Of a stretch of DNA of 64,000 nt, positions 1 through 8,220 are shown piece by piece (positions within the stretch are counted from its first letter, which is position 1; every line of letters begins with the position of its first letter). This DNA is from CAIYRG01 sp964494505. Its GTDB lineage: Bacteria; Pseudomonadota; Alphaproteobacteria; Micropepsales; Micropepsaceae. Below the pieces are notes generated by a model, which searched no databases, was not told the DNA's origin, and saw only the letters and a program-made list of their open reading frames with translations. Made by a program: the position numbers and the translations under genes. The DNA lies in the NCBI GenBank assembly GCA_964494505.1, contig CAZBRO010000004.1:186001-250000 (forward strand). Reading direction: 5' to 3'.

Positions 1-1
1 G

Positions 2-739
2 AAGCTGGTGCTGGAGAAGACAGGGCTCCTGCCGCACGCCAATCCGGGATTGATGGACACGGACGATCTGGCGCGCTTGCGCGAGAGCAATGTCAGTCTC
101 GGATTGATGCTGGAAACGGTGAGCCCGCGCCTGCGCCACAAGGGCGCCGCCCATTGGAGGGCGCCGGACAAGGCACCTCAACTCCGCCTACGGACGATCG
201 AGGAAGCCGGCCGCCAAAGGATCGCCTTCACCACCGGCATCCTCACCGGCATCGGGGAAACCGGCGAAGAGCGGCTCGATTCCCTGTTCGCCATTCGCCG
301 CCTGCACGAGCAATACGGCCATATCCAGGAGGTGCTGGTCCAGCCGTTCCGCGCCAAGCCCGACACGCGCATGGCCGGCGCGCACGAGCCCTCCATGGCG
401 GACCTGCAGCGCACGCTCTGCCTCGCGCGCCTGATCCTCGGCAATATGAATGTGCAGTCGCCGCCCAACCTGGTGGCGGAGGATTTCCCGGACCTGCTCG
501 CCGCCGGGATCAACGATTATGGCGGCATTTCGCCGGTGACGCGCGATTTCATCAACCCGGAAAGCGCATGGCCGCAGATCGCCCATCTTGAGCGGCGCAC
601 GCGCGACGCAGGCTTCCAATTGCGCGAACGGCTTGCCATCTATCCCGAATTCGCGCGCGAAGGCAGCTTTATCGACCCGCGCGTCGCGCCGCATTTGGCG
701 CATCATTGCGGACCCGATTTCCATGCCAGAGAGGATTAA
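2..739 (+). CDS. cofG: FO synthase subunit 1 (CofG), 5' end missing
   Basis: This is the C-terminal part of CofG, the radical SAM enzyme that works with CofH to make FO, the deazaflavin chromophore of coenzyme F420, from a tyrosine-derived adduct and 5-amino-6-ribitylaminouracil. The frame is open from base 2, so the gene starts before the window and the Cys motif for the iron-sulfur cluster is not seen. The visible part has the family's TGILTGIGET segment and a GINDYGGISPVTRDF-type stretch near the end. The stop codon (737-739) directly abuts the cofH start, so the two genes are co-translated. Many actinobacteria fuse both halves as FbiC; here they are separate. The call rests on resemblance plus the perfect cof context. 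Confidence 0.9.
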   Translation, partial: KLVLEKTGLLPHANPGLMDTDDLARLRESNVSLGLMLETVSPRLRHKGAAHWRAPDKAPQLRLRTIEEAGRQRIAFTTGILTGIGETGEERLDSLFAIRRLHEQYGHIQEVLVQPFRAKPDTRMAGAHEPSMADLQRTLCLARLILGNMNVQSPPNLVAEDFPDLLAAGINDYGGISPVTRDFINPESAWPQIAHLERRTRDAGFQLRERLAIYPEFAREGSFIDPRVAPHLAHHCGPDFHARED

Positions 740-1981
740 ATGCTGAAAGCTATGGACCCTCGCTGGCAGGCGGTCTCATGCGAGGACGCGCTGTCGCAGG
801 CACGGCCGCCCGTGTCCGCCATTCTCGCGCGCGCCTTGGAGGGGCGGGAACTCGTCTTCGACGACGGTGTCGCGTTGGGCGCGGTCGAAGGCGACGATCT
901 TCTCGCGCTGGTCAAGACGGCGGACGAGTTGCGCCGGCGCAAGGTGGGCGAGACCATCACCTATGTGGTGAACCGCAATCTCAACTTCACCAACATCTGT
1001 TTCGTCGGCTGCGCCTTTTGCGGCTTCTCGCGCGGACCGAAGGCGAAGGACGCCTATTTCCATTCCACGGAATCGCTGCTTGCGAAATCGCGCGAGGCCG
1101 TGGCGTTGGGCGCGAGCGAAGTGTGCATACAGGGCGGGCTGCCGCGCGATCTTGACGGCAATTACTACGCCCAATTGCTGCGCGACATCCACGCGGAATT
1201 GCCGGAGCTGCATCTGCACGCCTTCTCGCCGATGGAGATTGCCCATGGCGTGGAGAGGAGCGGGTTGTCGCTCGCCGAGCATCTGCTGTCGCTGAAGCAG
1301 GCCGGCATCGGCAGCATTCCGGGGACGGCCGCGGAAATCCTCGACGATTCGGTGCGCGGCGAGCTTTCGCCCAACAAGCTCAACGTGAGCCGCTGGGTCG
1401 AAATCGTCAAAACAGCCCATACGCTGGGCATTCCCTCCACCTGCACCATGATGTACGGCCACACCGAGTCCCCTGCGCATTGGATCAGGCACATGCTGCT
1501 GCTGCGCGATATTCAGAAAGAAACAGGCGGCTTCACCGAGTTCGTGCCGCTCGGCTTCATCCATTCCGAGACACGGCTGTTCCGCAAGGGGCATGCGCGC
1601 GCGGGTTCGTCGTTCGACGAAGACCTGATCGTGCACGCGCTGGCGCGCCTTCTGCTCAACGACACCATTCCGAACGTGCAGGTGTCGTGGGTGAAGCTGG
1701 GCTTTCCCGGCGCGCTCGCATGCCTGCAAGCCGGCGCCAACGATTTCTCCGGCACGCTCATGGAGGAAAGCATATCGAAGGCGGCGGGCGCCGATTACGG
1801 CGAAAGCGTTGCGCCCGGCGAATTGCGCGCGATGATCCGCACCATCGGCCGCGTGCCGGCCGAACGCTACACAAACTATCGGATCAGGCGCGTGTTCGAG
1901 GAGGCCGATGAAGCGGAGCGTCTGCCTGTGGAGCGCATGCCGGCGCAAGCGCCGCACCTGCCTGCGGGCGTCGGGTATTAA
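740..1981 (+). CDS. cofH: FO synthase subunit 2 (CofH)
   Basis: A 413-residue radical SAM enzyme. CofH joins a tyrosine-derived radical to 5-amino-6-ribitylaminouracil, giving the intermediate that CofG closes to FO. The CX3CX2C motif that binds the SAM-coordinating 4Fe-4S cluster is clear at C87, C91 and C94, inside NICFVGCAFCGF. The ATG at 740 follows the cofG stop with no gap, and the TAA at 1979-1981 is followed at once by the cofD ATG, so translation is coupled through the operon. Length is normal for a stand-alone CofH. MqnC and MqnE (menaquinone pathway) are related, but the neighbours cofG, cofD and cofC settle the role. Confidence 0.93.
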   Translation: MLKAMDPRWQAVSCEDALSQARPPVSAILARALEGRELVFDDGVALGAVEGDDLLALVKTADELRRRKVGETITYVVNRNLNFTNICFVGCAFCGFSRGPKAKDAYFHSTESLLAKSREAVALGASEVCIQGGLPRDLDGNYYAQLLRDIHAELPELHLHAFSPMEIAHGVERSGLSLAEHLLSLKQAGIGSIPGTAAEILDDSVRGELSPNKLNVSRWVEIVKTAHTLGIPSTCTMMYGHTESPAHWIRHMLLLRDIQKETGGFTEFVPLGFIHSETRLFRKGHARAGSSFDEDLIVHALARLLLNDTIPNVQVSWVKLGFPGALACLQAGANDFSGTLMEESISKAAGADYGESVAPGELRAMIRTIGRVPAERYTNYRIRRVFEEADEAERLPVERMPAQAPHLPAGVGY

Positions 1982-2908
1982 ATGAAGATCGTCCTCTTGG
2001 CCGGCGGCGTCGGCGGGTCGAAGCTCGCGCTGGGTCTTTATCGCATCATGGACCCGGCCCGTCTCACGATCATCGCCAATACCGGCGACGACATCGTTAT
2101 GCACGGGCTGCATGTATCGCCCGACCCGGACATCGTGACGTACACGCTTGCGGGGCTGGTGAATCCGGAAACCGGCTGGGGGTTCGAGGGCGAAACATTC
2201 CATGTGGCCGAAGGTTTGGCGCGTTACGGACGGCCGACATGGTTCCAACTCGGCGACCGCGATCTTGCCACGCATATTCACCGCACGGCGATGCTGAAGG
2301 ATGGCGCGACGCTGTCGCAGGCGATCCAATCCATCCGCATCGCGCGCGGCGTCACCGTGCCCATCCTGCCGATGAGCAACGATCCCGTTCCGACGATGCT
2401 GGACACGGACGAGGGCCGCATGCATTTGCAGGATTATTTCGTGCGGCGCCGCTGCGAACCGCGGCTGAAATCCATCACCTTCGAGGGCGTATCCGAGGCG
2501 CAGGCGGCGCCGGGCGTGATGGATGCGATCTACGATGCAGACGCCGTGATCATCGCGCCCAGCAATCCGCTGATCAGCATCGGACCTATCCTCGCGGTAC
2601 CGGGCATCGGCGAGGCGGTGCGGCGCGCGCGGGCCATTGCGGTGTGTCCGCTGGTCGGCGGAAAATCGCTGAAGGGCCCAACGGACAAGATGATGGCCGA
2701 ACTCGGTTACGAGGTTTCAGCCGTAGGTGTCGCGCGCATTTACGAAGGCATCTGTTCCACGCTCGTCATCGACGATGCCGACGCGGCCGACAGTGGGGCC
2801 ATCGAAGAACTGGGATTGAAAGCGGTCGTCTTGCCGGCCGTGATGCGGACGCTCGAAGACAAGGAGCGGCTTGCCCGCGCGATCCTCAGCCTCATCGGGC
2901 CGGGATGA
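1982..2908 (+). CDS. cofD: 2-phospho-L-lactate transferase (CofD/FbiA)
   Basis: A 308-residue CofD-family enzyme that transfers a phospholactyl-type group (or phosphoenolpyruvyl group in some bacteria) from its guanylylated form to FO, giving F420-0 or dehydro-F420-0. The N-terminal LLAGGVGGSKLALGL motif is the nucleotide-binding signature of the family, and NTGDD (about residues 34-38) and a late GGKSLKGPTDKMM segment are also typical. It starts on the ATG immediately after cofH and its TGA overlaps the cofC start (ATGA, 2905-2908). Which three-carbon donor it uses cannot be told from sequence alone. Confidence 0.92.
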   Translation: MKIVLLAGGVGGSKLALGLYRIMDPARLTIIANTGDDIVMHGLHVSPDPDIVTYTLAGLVNPETGWGFEGETFHVAEGLARYGRPTWFQLGDRDLATHIHRTAMLKDGATLSQAIQSIRIARGVTVPILPMSNDPVPTMLDTDEGRMHLQDYFVRRRCEPRLKSITFEGVSEAQAAPGVMDAIYDADAVIIAPSNPLISIGPILAVPGIGEAVRRARAIAVCPLVGGKSLKGPTDKMMAELGYEVSAVGVARIYEGICSTLVIDDADAADSGAIEELGLKAVVLPAVMRTLEDKERLARAILSLIGPG

Positions 2909-3543
2909 AGGCGATACTGGTTCCGGTAAAGCTGTTCGCGAAGTCCAAGATGCGGCTCGCGCCGGTTTATTCGGCTGACGCGAGGACAGCATTTGCGGAA
3001 GCCCTCTGCGTGGATTTTTTTCGCATGCTCGCGGAGGTGAAAATGGCCGCGCGCATTTTTGTCGCGAGCCAGGAACCGCGCGCGCTGGAACGGGCGCAGG
3101 CGAATGGCTGGGAAATCATCCCCGAGACCGAGCAGGTTTCGGAGAGCCAATCCGTCGATGCGGCATCGCGGATTTGCGCGGGCCGTGGCGTGGGCGCGCT
3201 GCTACGGCTCCCCATCGATATTCCGATGGCGACTGCAGAAGACATCGACGCCATTCTCGCGGAGATCGAAGAGGCGCCCTCGGCGGTGCTGGTTCCTTCG
3301 CGCGACGGGACGGGCACCAACGCGCTGCTGCGTTCGGCGCCGTGCCTGTTTCCCTCCCATTTCGGACCGAACAGTTTCGCGCTTCATCTCGAAGAAGCCC
3401 GCCGCGCAGGCGCGCGCGTGAAGGTGCTGCACAATCCGCGCATTGCGTTGGACATCGACGAGGCGGAGGATTTGCGCGCGCTCGGTCCGGACGCGCGGCC
3501 GGGAACCCTTCTGGCGGCCTGGCTTAAGACTTACGCCAATTAG
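2905..3543 (+). CDS. cofC: 2-phospho-L-lactate (or PEP/3PG) guanylyltransferase CofC
   Basis: A 212-residue nucleotidyltransferase that activates the three-carbon acid with GTP for CofD. The N-terminus MKAILVPVKLFAKSKMRL matches the family, which begins with a GTP-binding loop and a conserved PVK followed by a K-x-RL. The start is the ATG at 2905, overlapping the cofD stop by four bases; a longer in-frame extension to 2239 is antiparallel noise inside cofD. Its stop (3541-3543) overlaps the convergent cofE stop by three bases. Substrate is ambiguous: known CofC proteins use 2-phospholactate, phosphoenolpyruvate or, in some betaproteobacteria, 3-phosphoglycerate. Confidence 0.87.
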   Translation: MKAILVPVKLFAKSKMRLAPVYSADARTAFAEALCVDFFRMLAEVKMAARIFVASQEPRALERAQANGWEIIPETEQVSESQSVDAASRICAGRGVGALLRLPIDIPMATAEDIDAILAEIEEAPSAVLVPSRDGTGTNALLRSAPCLFPSHFGPNSFALHLEEARRAGARVKVLHNPRIALDIDEAEDLRALGPDARPGTLLAAWLKTYAN

Positions 3544-4298
3544 CGGAACAGGTCCTTTTCCGGAGCGCGGAGAAGATCGCGGCCGCTGCCTTCGCGCGAA
3601 GTCATCTGCACGCCGCGTATGATTGCCACCGGCATGCCGTCGGCTTTGCCCATGACGAGTTCGGCAGCGGACGCGAGTTCGTCCGCGAGCGCGATGATCG
3701 TTGCCTGCAGCAGCTTGCCTTGGGCATCGCGTTGCCCGCGATAATCGATCAGCGCAGGCATGCCCGCGACGCCGAGCGCCACATTGACGAGTCCCTCGCG
3801 CCACGGCCGGCCGAAGGTGTCCGAAACGATGACGGCAATATCGGCGCCCAACGTCGCGGAGAGCGCGGTCTGGAGAGAGCGCGCAGAGGCATCCGGGTCG
3901 TGGGGCAGGAGAATCGCAGTTCCCTCTTCCGCGTTCGATAGATCGACACCGGCATTGGCGCAGACAAAACCGTGGCGCGTTTCGGCAACGATGATGCCCC
4001 GCTCCATGCGGACGATACGGTGCGATTCGCGCAGGACGAGCTCGACGGCGCGCGGATCCTTGCCCCAGGCTCGCGCCCAGGCATCGGCGCGATCGGACGG
4101 CGCGATTGTCTCCAGCCGGACGATGCGGCCTTCGGCTTTGGATACGATCTTCTGTGCAATGACGAAGACATCGCCTGCGCCCACGCGAAACTCCTGCGCC
4201 CCGAGCGCGCCGGCAATCAACGCGGCCAGATCGGCCCCGGGTTCGATTTCCGGCAAACCGGGAAGTGGAAATATCTGAATTGGCTGTCGCTTTTCCAT
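3540..4298 (-). CDS. cofE: coenzyme F420-0:L-glutamate ligase (CofE/FbiB N-terminal type)
   Basis: CofE adds L-glutamates to F420-0 using GTP, completing the coenzyme tail. The 252-residue protein has family signatures QKIVSKAEGR (about 49-58), VCANAGVD, and VSDTFGRPWREG. I chose the ATG at 4298 (MEKRQPIQ) rather than the upstream ATG at 4337, because the extra residues are encoded by an intergenic palindromic repeat. Unlike the other cof genes it lies on the opposite strand, tail-to-tail with cofC, with overlapping stop codons. It lacks the C-terminal nitroreductase-like domain of mycobacterial FbiB, so another enzyme may do the dehydro-F420 reduction if that route is used. Confidence 0.92.
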   Translation of the reverse strand: MEKRQPIQIFPLPGLPEIEPGADLAALIAGALGAQEFRVGAGDVFVIAQKIVSKAEGRIVRLETIAPSDRADAWARAWGKDPRAVELVLRESHRIVRMERGIIVAETRHGFVCANAGVDLSNAEEGTAILLPHDPDASARSLQTALSATLGADIAVIVSDTFGRPWREGLVNVALGVAGMPALIDYRGQRDAQGKLLQATIIALADELASAAELVMGKADGMPVAIIRGVQMTSREGSGRDLLRAPEKDLFR

Positions 4299-4314
4299 TG
4301 GATTTCGGTGCTGC

Positions 4315-4382
4315 TCATGCTTCGACAGGCTCAGCATGAGAAAAAGAAGACGACCTCACCCTGATCCTGCCGAAGGGTGAGG
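4315..4382. repeat. intergenic palindromic repeat (CTTCGACAGGCTCAGCATGAG type)
   Basis: The stretch begins with CTTCGACAGGCTCAGCATGAG-like sequence and ends in a hairpin with 9-bp arms (4354-4362 and 4374-4382, CCTCACCCT / AGGGTGAGG). The second half is a diverged inverted copy of the first. A second element with the same sequence and layout lies at 11714-11786. Such CTTCGACAGGCTCAG repeats are scattered between genes in many alphaproteobacterial genomes. It separates the divergent cofE and npdG and could affect RNA ends; it carries no gene. Confidence 0.7.
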
Positions 4383-4455
4383 GAGACGCGTTGCCATTGT
4401 TGCAGCAAACCCTTCGGCATGACACAAGCCCTTCGAAAATCGCGGGGTTCCACCC

Positions 4456-5133
4456 ATGACCACGGAAAAGATCGCCATCATCGGAGGCGCGGGCGAACTC
4501 GGCTTTGGCCTCGCGCTGCGCTGGGCGAAAGCGGGCGAAGACGTCATCATCGGCTCGCGCGAGGCGGGAAAGGCGGAAGAGGCCGCCGCGCGGGTGAGAG
4601 CAGCGGTGCCGGATGCGCGCGTTGCGGGCTTGGCCAATGTCGAAGCCGCGGGTGCGGCGAGCATCGCGGTTCTGGCGGTGCCGTTTTCGGCGCAGGCGGG
4701 CATCTTGAAGAGCATCAAGCCCGCGCTGAAAAGCGCAATCCTGGTGGACGCGACGGTGCCATTGGCGGCCAGCGTCGGCGGCCGTCCGACACGGATGTTG
4801 GGCGTGTGGGAGGGTTCGGCGGCGCAGGCCGCGGCCTCGCTCGTGCCCGGCGTACCGGTGGTGTCCGCGTTCCACAATCTGTCCGCCGAGATGCTGCACG
4901 ATTTTTCGCTGACGCTGGATTGCGACATCCTGATGTGCGGCGACGACGCCGGCGCTAAGGAGCGGCTGTCGGCGCTGGTGCGGCTGATTCCGGGATTGCG
5001 CCCGCTCGATGCCGGACCGCTGGAAATGTCGCGCGTGGTGGAAAGCATGACGGCGTTGATGATCTCGCTCAACCGCCGCTACAAGACTCACCACTCGGGG
5101 ATTCGGATTACGGGTATTTCAGATCGGTCATAG
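4456..5133 (+). CDS. npdG: NADPH-dependent F420 reductase (Fno/NpdG)
   Basis: A 225-residue enzyme predicted to pass hydride between NADP(H) and F420, supplying or recovering reduced F420H2. The N-terminal IIGGAGELGFGLALRWAKAG Rossmann loop followed by IIGSRE (S-R suits the NADP phosphate) is characteristic, as is a mid-protein VSAFHNLSAEML stretch. It is transcribed divergently from cofE, directly beside the F420 synthesis genes, which strengthens the assignment. The C-terminal tail after RYKTHHSG is a little ragged compared with known Fno proteins. Confidence 0.9.
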   Translation: MTTEKIAIIGGAGELGFGLALRWAKAGEDVIIGSREAGKAEEAAARVRAAVPDARVAGLANVEAAGAASIAVLAVPFSAQAGILKSIKPALKSAILVDATVPLAASVGGRPTRMLGVWEGSAAQAAASLVPGVPVVSAFHNLSAEMLHDFSLTLDCDILMCGDDAGAKERLSALVRLIPGLRPLDAGPLEMSRVVESMTALMISLNRRYKTHHSGIRITGISDRS

Positions 5134-5149
5134 ACCGCCCCCTCACCCT

Positions 5150-5176
5150 TCCCTCTCCCCCTGCGGGGGCGAGGGA
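5150..5176. repeat. GC-rich palindrome between convergent genes
   Basis: A near-perfect hairpin with 13-base arms (5150-5162 and 5164-5176), TCCCTCTCCCCCT against CGGGGGCGAGGGA, between the convergent npdG and CoA-transferase stops. It resembles the CTCCCCCTG-CGGGGG class of short dispersed repeats; related sequences occur at about 6915-6950 and inside imuB. It could act as a two-way terminator, but there is no T-run. Confidence 0.55.
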
Positions 5177-5177
5177 A

Positions 5178-6377
5178 TCAGATCACGGCATCGCGGCGTA
5201 ATGCGCCGATGTCGGCGTCGGTATAGCCGAGACCGCGCAGGATTGATTCCGTGTCTTCGCCGAGCGCGGGCATCGGATCGAGCCGCTGCGGACTGTCGGA
5301 CAGATGCAATGGCGACGCCATCACCGGAATCCGCCCGACCGGTGAATCGATTTCCTGAATCATATGCCGCGCCTGCATCTGCGGATGCGCCAGCACTTCG
5401 CCGACGCCGTTCACCATGCCATGCGGGAGGCGCACCTTGTCCAGCCGCGCAAGCCACTCGTCCGACGGGCGCGTCAGGAAAATCGCGATCAGTATCTCGT
5501 CCAATTCCTCGCGATTGGCACGCCGTGCCGGCGTGTCCTTGAACCGCGGATCGGTAAGAAGATCGGGCCGCTCGATGACGCCGTTGCAGAAGATTTCCCA
5601 ATCGGCCGGGCTCGCCACCGCCACACCGAAATATTTGCCGTCGCTCGCGAGATAATGTCCATAGGGCGTGATGTATTGGTGGCGCAGGCCGTAGCGTTTC
5701 GGCTCTTCGCCGCGGTGCCAATAATGGTGGGGGAAATAGCCGAGCCAGGACGCCGCCGTCTCGAACATGGAGATGTCGACCGTCTGCCCCTCGCCGGTGT
5801 GCTCACGCTGATAGAGCGCCGTCAGAATGCCGACGGCCGCATACATGGACGAAATGAGATCGGTCACCGAGACGCCGACGCGCGCTGGCCGGTCCTCAAA
5901 GCCTGTCGTCATGATCAGGCCTGCCTCACCCTGGATCAGCGCGTCATAGGCTTTCTTGTCGCGGAACGGCCCGTCCTGGCCGTAGCCCGAGAGCGAGCAA
6001 TAAATAAGCCGCGGATTGAGGGCGCGCAATTCGCTGGCGCCCAACCCCATGCGCTCGGCGGCGCCGGGGGCGAAATTCTCCAGCACGACATCGACGCGGG
6101 CGGCCAACCGCTGAAGTATCTCGCGCGCGGCCGGTTTCTTCACGTCGATGGCGAAGCTTTTCTTGTTGGGACCGATCCAGACGATGCCGGACGAAAGACC
6201 GTTCACCGCCGTATCCCAGCCGCGGATCACATCGCCCGTACCAGGGCGTTCGATCTTGATGACCTCCGCTCCCATGTCGGCGAGAATCTTGGTCGCATGC
6301 GGGCCGGACAACGAGGTTTCCAGCGCCAGCACGCAGACGCCGTCGAGCGCGCGGCGGGCAGACGCGGCCTCCGCCAT
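5178..6377 (-). CDS. CaiB/BaiF family CoA-transferase
   Basis: A 399-residue family III CoA-transferase, moving CoA between acyl-CoA and a free acid. The N-terminus (GVCVLALETSLSGPHATKILADMGAEVIKIE) and the SGYGQDGPF and FAPGAAERMG stretches are classic for the family, which uses an Asp to carry the CoA thioester. Its ATG (6375-6377) overlaps the MaoC stop, so it is the second gene of an operon with that hydratase. Together with the CitE-type lyase downstream on the same strand, this set resembles the CoA-transferase, hydratase and lyase used for itaconate or mesaconate breakdown. Specific substrate is inferred, not shown. Confidence 0.88.
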   Translation of the reverse strand: MAEAASARRALDGVCVLALETSLSGPHATKILADMGAEVIKIERPGTGDVIRGWDTAVNGLSSGIVWIGPNKKSFAIDVKKPAAREILQRLAARVDVVLENFAPGAAERMGLGASELRALNPRLIYCSLSGYGQDGPFRDKKAYDALIQGEAGLIMTTGFEDRPARVGVSVTDLISSMYAAVGILTALYQREHTGEGQTVDISMFETAASWLGYFPHHYWHRGEEPKRYGLRHQYITPYGHYLASDGKYFGVAVASPADWEIFCNGVIERPDLLTDPRFKDTPARRANREELDEILIAIFLTRPSDEWLARLDKVRLPHGMVNGVGEVLAHPQMQARHMIQEIDSPVGRIPVMASPLHLSDSPQRLDPMPALGEDTESILRGLGYTDADIGALRRDAVI

Positions 6378-6877
6378 CAGGCTTTCACCTCAGGGAAGAT
6401 GTCGCGGTGCGGCGCATGGGCCTTTTTCCACACCATCACGCTGCGGACATAATCGATGACGACCTTGCCCTCTTGCTGAATGCCCCGGGTGCGCACCTTG
6501 ACGATGCCCCATTGCGGTTTGGACTTGGATTCGCGCTTCTCGAGCACTTCGGATTCCGAATAGAGCGTGTCGCCCGCGAACAGCGGGTTGGGCAGCGTGA
6601 TCCCGTCCCAGCCAAGCGCGAAACCGTTTTCGCTGACATCGGCAACCCCCATCCCTGCGACGATGGCGAGCGTGAGCGCCGAATTGATCAGGCATTTGCC
6701 GAATTCGGTCTTCTTGCCGAATTCGTTGTTGAAATGGATCTGGTTGGTGTTGTTGGTGAGCAGCGTGAACCAGATGTTGTCGGCTTCGGTCACGGTGCGC
6801 CCCAGGCGGCAGCGATAAATGTCGCCGACTTCGAAATCCTCGAAATAGCGGCCTTCCCAGCCCGGTTTGACGGCCAT
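6377..6877 (-). CDS. MaoC-like hydratase/dehydratase
   Basis: A 166-residue hot-dog fold protein of the MaoC family, which hydrate enoyl-CoA double bonds. It opens GRYFEDFEVGDIYRCRLGRTVTEADN, the usual start of the family. The canonical hydratase Asp and His positions fall in NTNQIHFN, where a short variant of the common DxNPxH motif is seen (Asn in place of Asp). The ATG at 6877 has a GGAG Shine-Dalgarno seven bases upstream. It is translationally coupled to the CaiB gene by an ATGA overlap. Close relatives include mesaconyl-CoA and itaconyl-CoA hydratases. Confidence 0.85.
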   Translation of the reverse strand: MAVKPGWEGRYFEDFEVGDIYRCRLGRTVTEADNIWFTLLTNNTNQIHFNNEFGKKTEFGKCLINSALTLAIVAGMGVADVSENGFALGWDGITLPNPLFAGDTLYSESEVLEKRESKSKPQWGIVKVRTRGIQQEGKVVIDYVRSVMVWKKAHAPHRDIFPEVKA

Positions 6878-7154
6878 GGCAACTCTCCGTATGCGGAGGG
6901 ACGGAAAGACCGCTCCTCACCCTGATCTCTCCCCCTCAAGCGAGAAGGGGTTAAGCTATCACTGATCCGGGCCGCACTTTGAGCACCCGTCAACGTGAGT
7001 GCAAGATCAATTGAGCCGCTTAAATCGAAATCTCACCGCTGCGATAAGGGCAACGCGGCCTTAAACGAGCGTGACCAGTACGCTAACCAAGTGCCCGCCC
7101 GGCGGGCCAGTCCGGTCGACGCCGCTATTGCATTCCTGGGCGTCGGAGCGTTGC
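6878..7154. other. divergent intergenic region
   Basis: Separates the MaoC operon and the CheB-like gene. It holds a small hairpin CTCCG-tatg-CGGAG (about 6886-6899) just ahead of the MaoC start and a degenerate palindromic stretch around 6915-6950 (CTCACCCTGATCTCTCCCCCTC...GAGAAGGGG) that looks like a relic of the dispersed repeats elsewhere in the window. No convincing promoter boxes or gene were seen. Confidence 0.4.
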
Positions 7155-7769
7155 ATGGCGATACGCAATAACACGACGCAATCGCGAGCCGAGATGTCTA
7201 CCACAGATTTTCCGGTCGTTTGTGTTGGCGGTTCGGCAGGTGGCCTCGATGCCTACATTCGGCTGCTCGAACATCTGCCAGCCGATATGGGCGTTGCCGT
7301 CGTCATCGTCAACCACGTGAGAACCTTGGCAACACAATTGCACGAGGTCCTGCCGCGATTCGCGAAGATGCCGGTTGAGTTGATTACGGAGCGATTATTG
7401 ATCGCGCGAGATCGTGTGTTCATCATACCCGAACAGCGTGACCTCCACGTCCTCGCTGGAGAATTCCGCCTCAAGCCGATATCGAAGCCCAGGGGTTGGC
7501 CCGACGTGATTACAGTCTTTCTTCAGTCGATTGCCCAGCATTGGGACGGCAAACTCATCGCTGTCATTGTTTCGGGCTGTGATGGCGATGGGGCGGCGGC
7601 ACTGTGCGGCATCAAAGATGCGGGCGGCATCACAATTGCGCAGAAGCTTGAGACGGCCGGGGTTCCGGATATGCCTGCGAGCGCGATTGCAAGCGGGTGT
7701 GTCGATTTCGTCCTTTCGCCAGAGGAAATCGCGTCAAAGATAATTCAGATAGCCCGCCAGGATTCCTGA
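7155..7769 (+). CDS. stand-alone CheB-type methylesterase domain protein
   Basis: A protein of about 204 residues consisting only of the CheB C-terminal esterase/amidase domain, with no receiver domain. The catalytic triad appears as S27 in GGSAGG, H54 in VNHV and D145 in GCDGDG (numbering from the ATG at 7155). In chemotaxis CheB removes methyl groups from receptor glutamates; stand-alone versions are often found in other signalling systems. No chemoreceptor, CheR or CheA gene is nearby, so the partner is unknown. The ATG at 7155 has a GGAG seven bases upstream; ATG 7194 is a fair alternative. It sits between two acyl-CoA genes on the other strand and its base composition is less GC-rich, so it may be an insertion. 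Confidence 0.8.
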   Translation: MAIRNNTTQSRAEMSTTDFPVVCVGGSAGGLDAYIRLLEHLPADMGVAVVIVNHVRTLATQLHEVLPRFAKMPVELITERLLIARDRVFIIPEQRDLHVLAGEFRLKPISKPRGWPDVITVFLQSIAQHWDGKLIAVIVSGCDGDGAAALCGIKDAGGITIAQKLETAGVPDMPASAIASGCVDFVLSPEEIASKIIQIARQDS

Positions 7770-7803
7770 AGGCGCGGTTCTCCATGGAATATAGGCCAGT
7801 TCT

Positions 7804-7995
7804 CTAATGCCCGGCCAGCTTCGTGAGTTCCCGTTGGAGCAAGAACTCAAGCACGCCGCGCTGGCTCTCGTCGGCAGGGGCTTCCAACTGTCTGCGAAAC
7901 TGCGCGACATTGTTCGCCGCAATCTGAAGTCCAAGGCTCCTTGCGTTCATCGGCGGGTTGCAAACCTGGTGTCGTTCTTCGCTTTGTGCTCTCAC
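7804..7995 (-). CDS. small hypothetical protein
   Basis: A 63-residue predicted protein. The second half, with QFRRQLEAPADESQRGVLEF followed by LLQREL, resembles the short helical proteins common in alphaproteobacteria that end in a pattern like (F/Y)RRLLE-(7-9 residues)-LxxLLxEExxKL; their function is not known. I chose the GTG at 7995 because AGGAG lies nine bases ahead of it (8005-8009 on this strand); an internal ATG at 7950 would give 48 residues. No operon partner. Moderately supported. Confidence 0.5.
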   Translation of the reverse strand: MRAQSEERHQVCNPPMNARSLGLQIAANNVAQFRRQLEAPADESQRGVLEFLLQRELTKLAGH

Positions 7996-8220
7996 GGCTG
8001 GCAACTCCTGCTGCGGTAGGGCGTAAACCCCTTCGTCAGGGCGTCAACGCGTCAAGGCGGCCCCCACATATGGGAATGGAGCCTATGCTCCTTTCCCACT
8101 CCAGACAGGCTCGGAAACTACCCAGATAGCGCCATCGCGGTATGTCTATCTTTGGATGCCCAAAAAAGCGGCTCGGGGCAAGGATCGCTATACCGCCCTC
8201 CCCCCAGGGCAAGACAGGAT

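Noticed and set aside
776..2425. A 549-codon minus-strand frame across cofH and cofD.
   Set aside because: Shadow of GC-rich genes on the plus strand; no recognisable domains, and the plus-strand cof genes are certain.
8078..8104. Hairpin GGGAATGGAG...CTCCTTTCCC downstream of the CitE-like gene region.
   Set aside because: Interrupted stem with no T-run; not enough to call a terminator.
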